Below are positions 1 to 9,196 of a stretch of 59,362 nucleotides of DNA, in pieces (the stretch's first letter is position 1; each line of letters starts with the position of its first letter). Both the position numbers and the translations under genes were made by a program. Source of the stretch: Rubrivivax rivuli (GTDB lineage: Bacteria; Pseudomonadota; Gammaproteobacteria; Burkholderiales; Burkholderiaceae_C); assembly GCF_004016505.1 (NCBI RefSeq), contig NZ_SACR01000008.1, positions 1 through 59,362 of the forward strand, written 5' to 3'. Under the pieces are notes generated by a model, which was given only the letters and a program-made list of their open reading frames with translations, ran no database searches and was not told where the DNA came from.

Positions 1-93
1 GCAGGTTCACACCTGCATGTTCATGATGTCGTGCCTCACCCGGCAGCGACGCTCATGCCCCTGCAGGTTCACACCTGCATGTTCATGATGTCG
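1..93. repeat. 31-bp direct repeat covering the fliE 3' end
   Basis: Bases 1-31 and 63-93 are identical. The right copy encodes the last codons and stop of fliE; the left copy lies just downstream of that stop. Each copy starts with a small perfect hairpin (6-bp stem GCAGGT/ACCTGC, 4-nt loop). This looks like a short local duplication of the gene end. It may extend left of the window, which cannot be seen. The hairpins could act as weak terminators, but no T-run follows. Confidence 0.8.
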
Positions 94-395
94 CTGTAGG
101 CCTGTGCCAGCCGGTTGCGCACCTGCAGCGTGGCCTGGAAGCCGATCTGCGCTTTCTGCATCGCCATCACGGTGTCTTCCAGGCTCACCGTGGGGTTGCC
201 CAGGGTCAGCTCGCGCTGCAGGCGCTGGGCCTCGAACTGCGAGGCGCTCACTTCCTGGAGCGCCGTGTTCATCGCGGCCTTGAAGCCGCCCGGCGCGGCA
301 CCGGTGGCGTCGGTGCGCGGGGTGCCGTCCGGGCGCAGGCCGGCCTTGGCCACGGCGGCGGCGAAGTCGAAGGGCTTGATGCGCAGGTCGGACAT
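69..395 (-). CDS. fliE: Flagellar hook-basal body protein FliE
   Basis: FliE is the small adapter between the MS ring and the proximal rod, and is exported through the flagellar gate. The 108-residue product has the normal family length. It carries the family C-terminal signature: a TVMAMQKAQIGFQ helix, then QVRNRLAQAYSDIMNMQV at the extreme end. The start at 395 gives MSDLRIKPFDF; upstream in-frame codons continue into non-conserved sequence and are not used. It is divergent from fliF across a 193-bp gap, a common arrangement. The last nine codons are duplicated just downstream of its stop. Confidence 0.93.
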   Translation of the reverse strand: MSDLRIKPFDFAAAVAKAGLRPDGTPRTDATGAAPGGFKAAMNTALQEVSASQFEAQRLQRELTLGNPTVSLEDTVMAMQKAQIGFQATLQVRNRLAQAYSDIMNMQV

Positions 396-588
396 GGCAG
401 GGGGCGGTTGCGAGGAAGGGCCGAGAGCCCATTTCACACCTGCACTGTAGGCGCGGCGGCCCCGTTGCCAAGGCGCGATCAGGCGCGTCTTCCCGCCTCT
501 TCTCACGCTTAAGCGGCGGCACCCCCCGGCGAACAATGACGCTGCAACGGCCCCTTCCGGGCCCGCCTACGCACCGCCCGCCGCATCC

Positions 589-2271
589 ATGGACAACGCT
601 GTCGCCACCGCCAACCCAACCCCGCTGATCCCGGCCGCCCCGGGCCTCGCCGGCCGTTGGCAGGCCCTGCCCATCCGCACCCAGCTCAGCGCCATGTTCG
701 GCGTGGCCGCGCTGCTGGCCGTGCTGGCCGTGATGGCCTTCACCGCCAGCGGCAGCGACTACCGGCCCCTGTACGCCGAGATCAGCGAGAAGGAAGGCGG
801 CGAGATCATCCAGCGCCTGACGCAGATGAACGTGCCCTACAAGGTGGCCGAAGGCGGCACCGTGGTGATGGTGCCCAGCGGCCAGGTGGCGGCGCTGCGC
901 ATGAAGCTCTCGGCCGCGGGCCTGAACGTGGGCCGCAACGCCAGCGCCGGCTACGAGCTGCTGGACAAGGACAGCTTCGGCCAGACCCAGGGCCAGGAGC
1001 GCATGAAGTTCAAGCGCGCCATCGAGGGCGAGCTCGTCACCAGCATCCAGAGCCTGGAATCGGTGAAGTCGGCCCGCGTGATGCTGGCCCTGCCGCAGCA
1101 GAACGGCTTCTTCCGCGAGCAGCAGAAGCCCAGCGCCAGCGTGACGCTCACCTTGCACCCGGGCCGCACGCTCGACCGCAACCAGGTGGCCGGCATCGTC
1201 AGCCTGGTCAGCAACAGCGTGCCCGAGCTCAACCCCAAGGCCGTGAGCGTGATCGACAGCGCCAGCGGCCTGCTCTCCGGTGCCCACGACGACGACAACG
1301 CCGCCGGGCTCGATTCGCAGCAGCTGCAATACCGCCGCGAGCTGGAGGCCGGACTCACCAAGCGCGTGATGGCGCTGCTGGAGCCGGTGGTGGGCGGCGA
1401 CAACGTGCGCGTCAGCGTCACCGGCGACATCGACTTCAGCCAGGTCCTGCAGACCGCCGAGGCCTACCGCCCCAACCAGGGCGAAGGCGCCAACCCGGCC
1501 ATCCGCGAGCAGCGCAGCGAAGAGAGCACGCAGCCCGGCTCGGCCACGCCCGCCGGCGTGCCCGGCGCGCAGACCAACCAGCCGCCGCCCCAGCCCGCGG
1601 CGCCCATCAACGGCCAGGCGCAAGCCATGCAGGGTGCGCAGGGCGCCGGCGCGGCCGGTGCCAGCACGCGCCGCGAAGCCGCCACGCGCTACGAGGTGGA
1701 CAAGACCGTCACCGTCACGCGCAACGCCGTGGGCACGGTGCGCCGCCTCAGCGCCGCCGTGGTGGTGAACCACCGCAGCGGCACCGACCCCAAGGGCAAG
1801 CCCACCAGCACGCCCTTGAGCGACAAGGAGATCGAGCAGCTCACCGCACTGGTGCAGCAGGGCATCGGCTTCAATGCCGAGCGCGGCGACGTGGTGAAGG
1901 TCGTCAACGCGCCCTTCCGCACCGAGGTGCCGCCGCCGGTGGACGAGCTGCCGCTGTGGCAGCAGCCCTGGCTGCTCGACCTGCTGAAGACCGCCGCCGC
2001 GCCAGGCGCGCTGGCCCTCGTGGCGCTGTTGATCGTGACCATGCTGATCCGCCCGGCGCTCACCGCCATGCTGGCCCCGCCGCCGCCGCCCGAGAAGGGC
2101 AGCCAGCTCGACGAGGTGGTGGCCGAAGAGCCGCCGCCGGCCCCGCCACCCACGCCGCTGCTGCCCGTGACGCAGAGCGAGCGCGTCGAGCAGGCCCGTG
2201 CCCTGGCCAAGAGCAACCCGGCCGCCGTGGCCAACATCGTGCGCGGCTGGGTGAGCGGCGAAACCGCCTGA
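589..2271 (+). CDS. fliF: Flagellar MS-ring protein FliF
   Basis: FliF builds the MS ring in the inner membrane, the base on which rod, C ring and export gate assemble. The 560-residue product has a first membrane helix around residues 32-52 (AMFGVAALLAVLAVMAF). The conserved periplasmic ring-building domain follows (YRPLYAEISEKEGGEI, LNVGRNASAGYELLDK, ARVMLALP). A Pro/Ala/Gln-rich linker spans about 305-365, and a second membrane helix about 468-487. The short cytoplasmic tail ends in the FliG-binding segment NPAAVANIVRGWVSGE. It is the first gene of the rightward fli operon, 45 bp before fliG. Confidence 0.97.
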   Translation: MDNAVATANPTPLIPAAPGLAGRWQALPIRTQLSAMFGVAALLAVLAVMAFTASGSDYRPLYAEISEKEGGEIIQRLTQMNVPYKVAEGGTVVMVPSGQVAALRMKLSAAGLNVGRNASAGYELLDKDSFGQTQGQERMKFKRAIEGELVTSIQSLESVKSARVMLALPQQNGFFREQQKPSASVTLTLHPGRTLDRNQVAGIVSLVSNSVPELNPKAVSVIDSASGLLSGAHDDDNAAGLDSQQLQYRRELEAGLTKRVMALLEPVVGGDNVRVSVTGDIDFSQVLQTAEAYRPNQGEGANPAIREQRSEESTQPGSATPAGVPGAQTNQPPPQPAAPINGQAQAMQGAQGAGAAGASTRREAATRYEVDKTVTVTRNAVGTVRRLSAAVVVNHRSGTDPKGKPTSTPLSDKEIEQLTALVQQGIGFNAERGDVVKVVNAPFRTEVPPPVDELPLWQQPWLLDLLKTAAAPGALALVALLIVTMLIRPALTAMLAPPPPPEKGSQLDEVVAEEPPPAPPPTPLLPVTQSERVEQARALAKSNPAAVANIVRGWVSGETA

Positions 2272-2316
2272 CGCCGCCCCCCTGCCCCACCGCACCCACC
2301 CGCAACAGGACACCCC

Positions 2317-3327
2317 ATGGCCGCCGCCTCGATGGACGACGAAGGGCTCGAAAAAGCCGCCATCCTGCTCATGACCCTGGGCGAGGAAGAGGCCGCCGAG
2401 GTCTTCCGCCACCTCGCGCCCAAGGAAGTGCAGCGCCTGGGCGAGACCATCGCGCGCATGAAGGCCGTCACCCGCGAACGTGTGGACGAGGTGATGGACA
2501 GCTTCACCCAGCTGGCGGCCAACGAGCACATGCTGGTGGCCGACAACAACGAGTACGTGAAGGCCGTGCTGCGCAAGGCGCTGGGGGAGGACAAGGCCAA
2601 CCTGCTGATCGACCGCATCCTGCAGGGCAGCGACGTCACCGGCATCGAGAGCCTGAAGTGGATGGACCCCACCTCGGTGGCCGAGCTGCTGCGCAACGAG
2701 CACCCGCAGATCGTCGCGGCCATCCTCGTGCACCTGGAGTTCGACCAGGCCGCCGAGATCCTGAAGCTCTTCAGCGAGCGCCAGCGCAACGAGGTGATGG
2801 TGCGCATCGCCACGCTGGACGGCATCCAGCCCACTGCACTGCGCGACCTCAACGAGGTGATGAGCAAGGTGCTGGCCGGCGGTGACCGCAGCCGCAAGAG
2901 CAGCCTGGGCGGCGTGAAGACCGCCGCCGAGATCCTGAACATGCTGGGCACCGCGGTGGAGACCAGCGTGCTCGACTTCGTGCGCGAGGCCGACAACGAC
3001 CTGGCGCAGAAGATCATGGACAACATGTTCACCTTCGACGACGTCGAGAAGATCGACGACAAGGGCATCCAGGCCCTGATGAAGGAAGTGCAGAGCGACA
3101 GCCTCGTGATCGCGCTGAAGGGCGCCACGCCGGCCCTGCGCGAGAAGATCTTCAAGAACATGAGCAGCCGCGCGGCCGAGACGCTGAAGGAAGACCTGGA
3201 GTCGCGCGGCCCTGTGCGGCTGTCGGAGGTGGAGGCCGAGCAGAAGGAAATGCTGAAGATCGTGCGCCGCCTGGTCGACGAGGGCCAGATCGTGCTGGCC
3301 GGTGGTGGCGACGAGCAGTTTGTCTAA
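2317..3327 (+). CDS. fliG: Flagellar motor switch protein FliG
   Basis: FliG is the rotor protein that contacts the stator and switches rotation direction with FliM and FliN. The 336 residues cover the N-terminal FliF-binding domain (KAAILLMTLGEEEAAEVF), the middle domain with the EHPQ motif near residue 129, and the C-terminal torque domain with the charged helix (MFTFDDVEKIDDKGIQALM). Length is typical. The stop codon is followed directly by the fliH start, which suggests translational coupling. Confidence 0.97.
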   Translation: MAAASMDDEGLEKAAILLMTLGEEEAAEVFRHLAPKEVQRLGETIARMKAVTRERVDEVMDSFTQLAANEHMLVADNNEYVKAVLRKALGEDKANLLIDRILQGSDVTGIESLKWMDPTSVAELLRNEHPQIVAAILVHLEFDQAAEILKLFSERQRNEVMVRIATLDGIQPTALRDLNEVMSKVLAGGDRSRKSSLGGVKTAAEILNMLGTAVETSVLDFVREADNDLAQKIMDNMFTFDDVEKIDDKGIQALMKEVQSDSLVIALKGATPALREKIFKNMSSRAAETLKEDLESRGPVRLSEVEAEQKEMLKIVRRLVDEGQIVLAGGGDEQFV

Positions 3328-4065
3328 ATGAGCAACCAACCGAAGTTCGGCGGCTTCCCCAACGTGCCGCCCCCCCAGGGCAGCAAGGCCGGCACGGCCT
3401 ACCAGCGCTTCATTCCGCGCGAGGAACTCGGCGACTTCGCGAGCTGGCGCCCGGGCACTTTCGGCGGCGGCCCCGCCGCAGCGCCGGCCGCCCCGCCCGA
3501 GCCCACCACGGCCGATTGGGAAGCGCGCATCGCCGCGGCCCGCCAGGCCGGCTACCAGGACGGCTACCGCGACGGCATGGCCGCGCTGGAGAACTTCAAG
3601 CAGAGCTTCGCGCAGCAGGCCACGGCGCAGATCGGTGCGCTGCTGCAGAGCTTCGACGAACAGCTCACGGCGCTGGACGGCGAAATCTCGCGCACGCTGG
3701 CGGCCACCGCCGTGCAGCTGGCGCGCCAGGTGCTGCGCACCGAACTGCAGCAGCGCCCCGAGGTCGTGGCCCAGGTGGCCGCCGAGGCCGTGGGCGCGGT
3801 GATGCTCAGCGCCCGCCACATCGCCGTGCACGTGCACCCGCACGACCTGCCGCTGGTGGCCGAAGGCGCCGCCGAGGCGCTGCAGGCCCGCGGCGCACGC
3901 CTGCACGCCGATGCCGGCGTGCCGCGTGGCGGCGTGATGGTGGAAAGCGATGTCGGCGCCGTGGACGCCCGCATCGCGCAGCGCTGGGCGCAGGCCGCTG
4001 CGGCGCTGGGCTCGACGCTGCCGCTCGACGACGAGAAAACCGCAGAGCCGGGAGACCGCGCATGA
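3328..4065 (+). CDS. fliH: Flagellar export apparatus protein FliH
   Basis: FliH is the peripheral stalk and negative regulator of the FliI ATPase at the export gate. The 245-residue protein has the N-terminal PRE motif region (YQRFIPREELGDFASW) and a Pro/Ala linker. A helical segment with GxxxG-like spacing follows (RQAGYQDGYRDGMAAL), then a conserved C-terminal domain (VQLARQVLRTELQQRPE). It starts on the base after the fliG stop, and its TGA overlaps the fliI ATG (ATGA). Confidence 0.92.
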   Translation: MSNQPKFGGFPNVPPPQGSKAGTAYQRFIPREELGDFASWRPGTFGGGPAAAPAAPPEPTTADWEARIAAARQAGYQDGYRDGMAALENFKQSFAQQATAQIGALLQSFDEQLTALDGEISRTLAATAVQLARQVLRTELQQRPEVVAQVAAEAVGAVMLSARHIAVHVHPHDLPLVAEGAAEALQARGARLHADAGVPRGGVMVESDVGAVDARIAQRWAQAAAALGSTLPLDDEKTAEPGDRA

Positions 4066-5552
4066 AATCGAGTCTCTACGAGCACGAAGAACTGGCCGCG
4101 GCCGAAACCGCACCCGGCACCCGGGCCGCCCTGCCCCCGCAGGCCCAGGCGGCGTTGCAGGCCCGCGCCCAGCGCTGGGGCCGCTACCTGCACGACCTGC
4201 AGGACTACGCCGCCGTGGCGCAGCCGCTGGAGACCGTGGGCACCCTGCTGCGCGTGACGGGCCTCGTGCTGGAAGCCGCTGGCGTGCGCGTGCCCGTGGG
4301 CAGCGTGTGCGAGGTGCAGTGCCCCGGCCAGCCGGCCGTGCTGGCCGAGGTGGTGGGCTTCAGCGGCGACCGCGCCTACCTTATGCCCATGGGCGAGCTG
4401 CACGGCCTGGCCAGCGGCGCGCGCGTGGTGCCGCGCCCGGCGCCGGTGAGCCCGCCGCGCTTCGGCGCCGAGAACCACCCCTGGCGCCGCAGCGAAGACC
4501 GCGGCCTGCACCTGCCCATGGGCGCCGGCCTGCTGGGCCGCGTGGTCGATTCGCATGGCCACCCCATCGACCGCCTGGGCCCGCTGCAGGACGTGCACAC
4601 CGAGCCCCTGGTGCGCCGCCCCATCAACGCGATGGACCGCGACCCCGTGCGCAAGCCGCTGGACACCGGCGTGCGCGCCATCAACGCCCTGCTCACCGTG
4701 GGCCGCGGCCAGCGCATCGGTCTGTTCGCCGGCACCGGCGTGGGCAAGTCGGTGCTGCTGGGCATGATGGCGCGCTACACGCAGGCCGACGTCATCGTCG
4801 TGGGCCTGATCGGTGAACGCGGCCGCGAGGTGAAGGAGTTCATCGAAGACATCCTGGAAGAGGAAGGCCGCGCGCGCAGCGTGGTGGTGGCCGCCCCGGC
4901 CGATGCGCCGCCGCTGCTGCGCATGCAGGGCGCGGGCTACGCCACGGCCATTGCCGAGCACTTCAGAGACCAGGGCCTGCACGTGCTGCTGCTGATGGAC
5001 AGCCTGACGCGCTACGCGATGGCGCAGCGCGAGATCGCGCTGGCCATCGGCGAGCCGCCGGCCACCAAGGGCTACCCCCCGAGCTGCTTCGCCAAGCTGC
5101 CGCAGCTGGTGGAACGCAGCGGCAACGGCCTGGCGGGCCAGGGCAGCATCACCGCCTTCTACACGGTGCTCAGCGAAGGCGACGACCAGCAAGACCCGAT
5201 CGCTGACGCCGCGCGCGGCATCCTGGATGGCCACATCGTGCTGAGCCGCGAGCTGGCCGAGAGCGGCCACTTCCCGGCCATCGACGTGGAAAAGAGCATC
5301 TCGCGCGTGATGACGGCCGTGGCGCCGAAGGAGCACCTGCTCGCCGCCCGCCGCATGCGCCAGCTGATGGCCAAGGTGAACAAGGCGCGCGATCTCATCC
5401 AGCTGGGCGCCTACCAGCCCGGCCACGACGCCGAACTCGACACCGCCGTGAAGCTGCAGCCGCAGATGACCTCGCTGCTGCAGCAGGACATGCACGAACG
5501 CGCCGCGCTGGACATGAGCCGCGCGCAGCTGTGCCGCCTGATGCAGCACTGA
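4062..5552 (+). CDS. fliI: Flagellum-specific ATPase FliI
   Basis: FliI is the hexameric ATPase that unloads and unfolds export substrates at the flagellar type III gate. The 496-residue product is F1-beta-like. Walker A is GTGVGKS at about residues 224-230, followed by VGLIGERGREVKEF, the Walker B region LLLMDSLTRYAMAQRE, and the export-ATPase signature GEPPATKGYPPS. The start at 4062 is set by the 4-nt overlap with fliH. The ORF is open further upstream in this frame, but that part is only the shadow of fliH. Confidence 0.97.
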   Translation: MKSSLYEHEELAAAETAPGTRAALPPQAQAALQARAQRWGRYLHDLQDYAAVAQPLETVGTLLRVTGLVLEAAGVRVPVGSVCEVQCPGQPAVLAEVVGFSGDRAYLMPMGELHGLASGARVVPRPAPVSPPRFGAENHPWRRSEDRGLHLPMGAGLLGRVVDSHGHPIDRLGPLQDVHTEPLVRRPINAMDRDPVRKPLDTGVRAINALLTVGRGQRIGLFAGTGVGKSVLLGMMARYTQADVIVVGLIGERGREVKEFIEDILEEEGRARSVVVAAPADAPPLLRMQGAGYATAIAEHFRDQGLHVLLLMDSLTRYAMAQREIALAIGEPPATKGYPPSCFAKLPQLVERSGNGLAGQGSITAFYTVLSEGDDQQDPIADAARGILDGHIVLSRELAESGHFPAIDVEKSISRVMTAVAPKEHLLAARRMRQLMAKVNKARDLIQLGAYQPGHDAELDTAVKLQPQMTSLLQQDMHERAALDMSRAQLCRLMQH

Positions 5553-5591
5553 CAGCCCCGCCCTGCCCCCTGACCCCAACGAAAGACGCCC

Positions 5592-6083
5592 ATGACCGCC
5601 GCCCTGCACACCCTGCTGGAACATGCCGAACGTGAGCGCGACGAGGCCGTCTCGGCCTTGCTGCAGGCCGAGGAGCACCACCGCCGCCTGCTGGCACAGC
5701 AGGAGCAGCTGCTCGCCTACCGCGAAGACTACCGCGCACGCCACCCCGCGCAAGGCGGGCGCAGCGCCAGCATCGAGCTCATCCGCTGCCACCAGGGCTT
5801 CATGCAGCGGCTCGACCAGGCGCTGCAGCAACAGCAGCACGCCTTGCTGCAGACCGAAGCGCGCGTGGGCGAGTTGCGCCAGGCGCTGGTGGCGCAAGAG
5901 ACCCGCGTGGCCTCGGTGCGCAAGCTGCTCGAGCGCCGCGGCACCCAGGCGCGCCACCTGGCCGAAAGGCAGGACCAGCGCCGCAGCGACGAAACCGCGA
6001 TGCACCAGCACCGCCGCCGCAACGAAGACGGCGGTGCCGGCGGCTGGCGCCTGGGTTTCGAAGCCGCCCCCCTGCCGCACTGA
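5592..6083 (+). CDS. fliJ: Flagellar export chaperone FliJ
   Basis: The predicted 163-residue protein is almost entirely helical and charged, with long heptad-like stretches (LEHAERERDEAVSALLQAEEHH; QALVAQETRVASVRKLLERRG). This fits FliJ, the coiled-coil stalk inside the FliI ring that also escorts export chaperones. FliJ is poorly conserved in sequence, so the call rests on size, coiled-coil character and position between fliI and fliK. The start follows an AAAGACGCCC leader. Confidence 0.85.
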   Translation: MTAALHTLLEHAERERDEAVSALLQAEEHHRRLLAQQEQLLAYREDYRARHPAQGGRSASIELIRCHQGFMQRLDQALQQQQHALLQTEARVGELRQALVAQETRVASVRKLLERRGTQARHLAERQDQRRSDETAMHQHRRRNEDGGAGGWRLGFEAAPLPH

Positions 6084-6110
6084 ACGCCGCCCGACCGGAG
6101 ACCACCGCCC

Positions 6111-7376
6111 ATGCAGACCGCCGCCCTGTCGCCCGCCGCCAACCCGGCCTACCCGACCTCCATCACGCCCGGCCTCGCGCCCGCGGCCCTGGCCGGCGGC
6201 CTGCCCGGTGCCACGGCCGGCGGTGCCGACAGCTTCTCGCGCCTGCTCGAGGCCGCCGACGCGCGCCGCCAGAACGAACAGGCCGACAGCCCCACGCCGA
6301 CCGCCACACCGGCCCCGCCCGCGCGGGCCGCCGCGCCAGCGCCGCAGCGCGCGACGGCCCAGCCCGCGCCGCCGGCCCGCCCCTCGCAACCCACCGAAGA
6401 CGCTCCCGAGCAGGCCACCGCCGGCCAGGCCACCGCGGCCGCGCCGGAAGAAGCGGCCGCCGAAGCCGGCAGCGAGGCCACCGCCCCGGCCGATGCTGCT
6501 GCCCTGCTGGCCAGCCTGGGCTGGACGATGGGCCCCCAGGCCGCCCTGGCCACCGCCCGTGGCCGAGCGCCCGCCACCGGTGAGGCGCGCGAAGGCGGCC
6601 TCGGCCTGGCCGACGGCGGCGGCGACCTGCCGGCCACCGCCGGCCCCACCACCACCGGCCGACGCCTGGGCGGTGCACCCATCGCGCCGGGCGACGAGGG
6701 CCACCGCGCCGGGCCGGCCTTCGCCGGGCTGCTGGCGCAGGCCGCCAGCCCCGAAGCCGACACCGCCAAGGCGGCCTGGGCCGCCAGCCCCCAGGTGCTG
6801 GCCGCGCCCGCCACGCTCGGCGCCGACCTGCGCCCCGCCGACAACGGCGCGCTGCTCATGGCCGCCGCCAGCCCCATCGGCCCCACGGCGCTGCCGGGCA
6901 GCAGCCCGGCCAACCCGGCCGAGGCGCGCCTGAGCCACGCACCCGGCAACCCCGCCTTTGCCGAGGAACTGGGCACCCAGATCACCACCTTCGTGCGCGA
7001 GGGCGTGCAGCACGCCAAGCTGCAGCTGAACCCCCTGGAACTCGGCCCGGTGACGGTGCAGATCCAGCTGGATGGCGGCAGCGCGCACATGAGCTTCGCT
7101 GCGGAACACGCGGCCACGCGGCAGGCGCTGGAACAGGCCCTGCCCACGCTGGCGGGCAGCCTGCGTGAGGCCGGGCTCACGCTCAGCGGCGGCGGCGTCT
7201 TCGAGCAGCCGCGCCAGCAGGCCCAGGCCGAGCCTGGCAGCGGCGGCAACGGCCGCAGCGGCACCGGCGGAGGCACAGGCGAAAGCGGCAGCGACACCGC
7301 GCCCGGTGCCGCTGCCGCCACCGGCAACGGCATGGCGGGCGCCCGCCGCCGCGGCGTGGTCGACCTGGTGGCCTGA
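6111..7376 (+). CDS. fliK: Flagellar hook-length control protein FliK
   Basis: FliK is the secreted molecular ruler that switches the export gate from hook to filament substrates. The 421-residue product has a long Ala/Pro/Thr-rich low-complexity N-terminal part, typical of the ruler region. The conserved C-terminal switch domain lies around residues 285-370, with the hallmark LNPLELGPVTVQIQLDGG. The tail is Gly/Ser-rich. It sits between fliJ and fliL as in many betaproteobacteria. A 213-bp gap follows and could hold a promoter for the fliL-R genes, though no clear promoter is visible. Confidence 0.9.
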   Translation: MQTAALSPAANPAYPTSITPGLAPAALAGGLPGATAGGADSFSRLLEAADARRQNEQADSPTPTATPAPPARAAAPAPQRATAQPAPPARPSQPTEDAPEQATAGQATAAAPEEAAAEAGSEATAPADAAALLASLGWTMGPQAALATARGRAPATGEAREGGLGLADGGGDLPATAGPTTTGRRLGGAPIAPGDEGHRAGPAFAGLLAQAASPEADTAKAAWAASPQVLAAPATLGADLRPADNGALLMAAASPIGPTALPGSSPANPAEARLSHAPGNPAFAEELGTQITTFVREGVQHAKLQLNPLELGPVTVQIQLDGGSAHMSFAAEHAATRQALEQALPTLAGSLREAGLTLSGGGVFEQPRQQAQAEPGSGGNGRSGTGGGTGESGSDTAPGAAAATGNGMAGARRRGVVDLVA

Positions 7377-7589
7377 GCGGGCCTGACCCCGGTCACGGTG
7401 CCGGTCCCGGTCCCGGGCGCGGCCGCGGGCACAGGGCCCACGGGCCGGGGGCGGCCCGGCCACGAAAAGGCAGTTTCAACGCCGCTTATTGGCGCTTAGG
7501 GGCGAGGTGGGGCCCTCAACAATGTCTGCAACGGGTCGAAGGGTGCCGCCATCGCGACACGCAACGCCCCCACCGCAGGAGAGCCCCGC

Positions 7590-8180
7590 ATGTCCACCGC
7601 CACCGCCACCGACGCTGCCCCCCCCGCCAAGGGCAAGAAGAAGCTCATCATCATGGCCGGGGGCGGCGTGCTGGTGGTCGTGCTCGCGCTCGTGGCCTTC
7701 CTGATGATGGGCAAGAAGCCGCCCGCCGAAGAGGAGGGCGCTGCCGACGCGCACGCCAAGCCCGCCGCCCCCGCCGCGCCCAAGTTCGACCCCAAGGCGG
7801 TGCCCATCTTCGTGCCGCTGGACCCCTTCACGGTCAACCTGGCCGACCGCGATGCCGAACGCTATGCGCAGGTGGGCATCACGCTGGAGATCAGCGACGC
7901 GCAGCTCAACGAGCGCATCAAGGTCTACATGCCGGCCATCCGCAACAACATCCTGATGGCCATCGCCGACAAGACCGCGGCCGACCTGGCCACGCGCGAA
8001 GGCAAGGCCGCGCTGGCCGAGAAGGTCAAGCGCGAGACCTCCAAGGCCCTGGGCTTCGAGGTCGAGGAAGAGGAAGAGCCGGAAGAAGAAGCCAGCACGA
8101 CCAAGAAAAAGAAGAAGAAGCGCGCACCCCCCCCGCTCCCGATCAACAACGTCCACTTCTCCAACTTCATCATTCAATGA
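7590..8180 (+). CDS. fliL: Flagellar basal body-associated protein FliL
   Basis: FliL is a single-pass inner-membrane protein that supports stator function near the basal body. In the 196-residue product a Lys-rich N-terminus is followed by one membrane helix (about residues 21-40, IIMAGGGVLVVVLALVAFLM). The periplasmic domain has the family segment FVPLDPFTVNL and a later RNNILMAIADKT helix. An acidic then lysine-rich stretch (EEEEEPEEE, then KKKKKK) is inserted close to the C-terminus and is longer than usual for FliL. Confidence 0.93.
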   Translation: MSTATATDAAPPAKGKKKLIIMAGGGVLVVVLALVAFLMMGKKPPAEEEGAADAHAKPAAPAAPKFDPKAVPIFVPLDPFTVNLADRDAERYAQVGITLEISDAQLNERIKVYMPAIRNNILMAIADKTAADLATREGKAALAEKVKRETSKALGFEVEEEEEPEEEASTTKKKKKKRAPPPLPINNVHFSNFIIQ

Positions 8181-8199
8181 GCCTGCCTGCGGGGCGAGC

Positions 8200-9195
8200 A
8201 TGAACCAGCAGATCCTTTCGCAAGACGAAGTCGATGCGCTGCTGCAGGGCATCACCGGCGAGAGCCAGAAGCTCGAGCAGGAAGAGGTCCAGCAGACCGG
8301 CGTGCGCGACTACGACCTGGCGAGCCAGGAGCGCATCGTCCGCGGCCGCATGCCGACGATGGAGGTCATCAACGAGCGCTTCGCCCGCAACATCCGCATC
8401 GGCCTGTTCAACTTCATCCGCAAGAGCCCCGAGGTCGCCATCGGCGGCATCAAGGTGCAGAAGTTCAGCGCCTTCCTGCGCGAGATCGTGGTGCCCACCA
8501 ACTTCAACATCGTCAACGTGAAACCGCTGCGCGGCAGCGGGCTCATCGTCTGCGACCCGAGCCTGGTTTTCGCGGTGATCGATTCGCTCTACGGCGGCAT
8601 CGGCAAGTACCACACGCGCATCGAAGGCCGCGACTTCAGCCCCACCGAGCTGCGCGTGATCCTGCGCCTGGTGGAGGTGATCACGGCCGAGTACAAGAAG
8701 GCCTGGACCGGCATCTACCCGGTGGAGCTGGAGTACCAGCGCAGCGAGATGCAGCCGCAGTTCGCGAGCATCGCCACGCCCAGCGAGATCGTCGTGGCCA
8801 CCAGCTTCACGCTGGAGATCGGCGAGACCAGCGGCACGGTGCACTTCTGCGTGCCCTACAGCACGCTGGAGCCCATCCGCGACACGCTCTACAGCACCAT
8901 CCAGGGCGACAGCACCGAGCCCGACCGGCGCTGGGTGAACCTGATGAAGAACCAGATCCAGGCCGCCGAGGTGGAACTGGTCGCCGAACTGGCGCAGGCC
9001 CCGGCCACCGTGGAACAGCTGCTGAGCTTCAAGCCGGGCGATTTCATCGAGCTCGACCTCGACCCGCTGATCAAGGTCAAGGTCTCGGGCGTGCCGGTGT
9101 TCGACGCGCACTACGGCACCAGCAACAACAAGTACGCCATCAAGATCGACCAGCTCTTGACGGGTTCGAACATGACCTGGATCGGGGAACACTGA
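8200..9195 (+). CDS. fliM: Flagellar motor switch protein FliM
   Basis: FliM is the C-ring protein that binds CheY-P and transmits the switching signal to FliG. The 331-residue protein begins with the CheY-P binding segment ILSQDEVDALLQGI. The middle domain follows (RMPTMEVINERFARNIRIGLFNF; FDPS-equivalent VCDPSLVFAVIDSLYGG), then a C-terminal SpoA-like domain that contacts FliN (FKPGDFIELDLDP). Length and order match the family. It lies 19 bp after fliL and 1 bp before fliN. Confidence 0.97.
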   Translation: MNQQILSQDEVDALLQGITGESQKLEQEEVQQTGVRDYDLASQERIVRGRMPTMEVINERFARNIRIGLFNFIRKSPEVAIGGIKVQKFSAFLREIVVPTNFNIVNVKPLRGSGLIVCDPSLVFAVIDSLYGGIGKYHTRIEGRDFSPTELRVILRLVEVITAEYKKAWTGIYPVELEYQRSEMQPQFASIATPSEIVVATSFTLEIGETSGTVHFCVPYSTLEPIRDTLYSTIQGDSTEPDRRWVNLMKNQIQAAEVELVAELAQAPATVEQLLSFKPGDFIELDLDPLIKVKVSGVPVFDAHYGTSNNKYAIKIDQLLTGSNMTWIGEH

Positions 9196-9196
9196 G

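Noticed and set aside
506..537. Sigma-28-like promoter (TAAG, 15 bp, GCGAACAA) before fliF
   Set aside because: Only a partial match to TAAA-N15-GCCGATAA, and fliF is usually not a sigma-28 class gene.
7..4113. Very long minus-strand open frame opposite fliF-fliI
   Set aside because: It is the antisense shadow of GC-rich flagellar genes, with no family similarity. The same applies to other long antisense frames at 3.5-7.5 kb, 39-43 kb and 44-48 kb.
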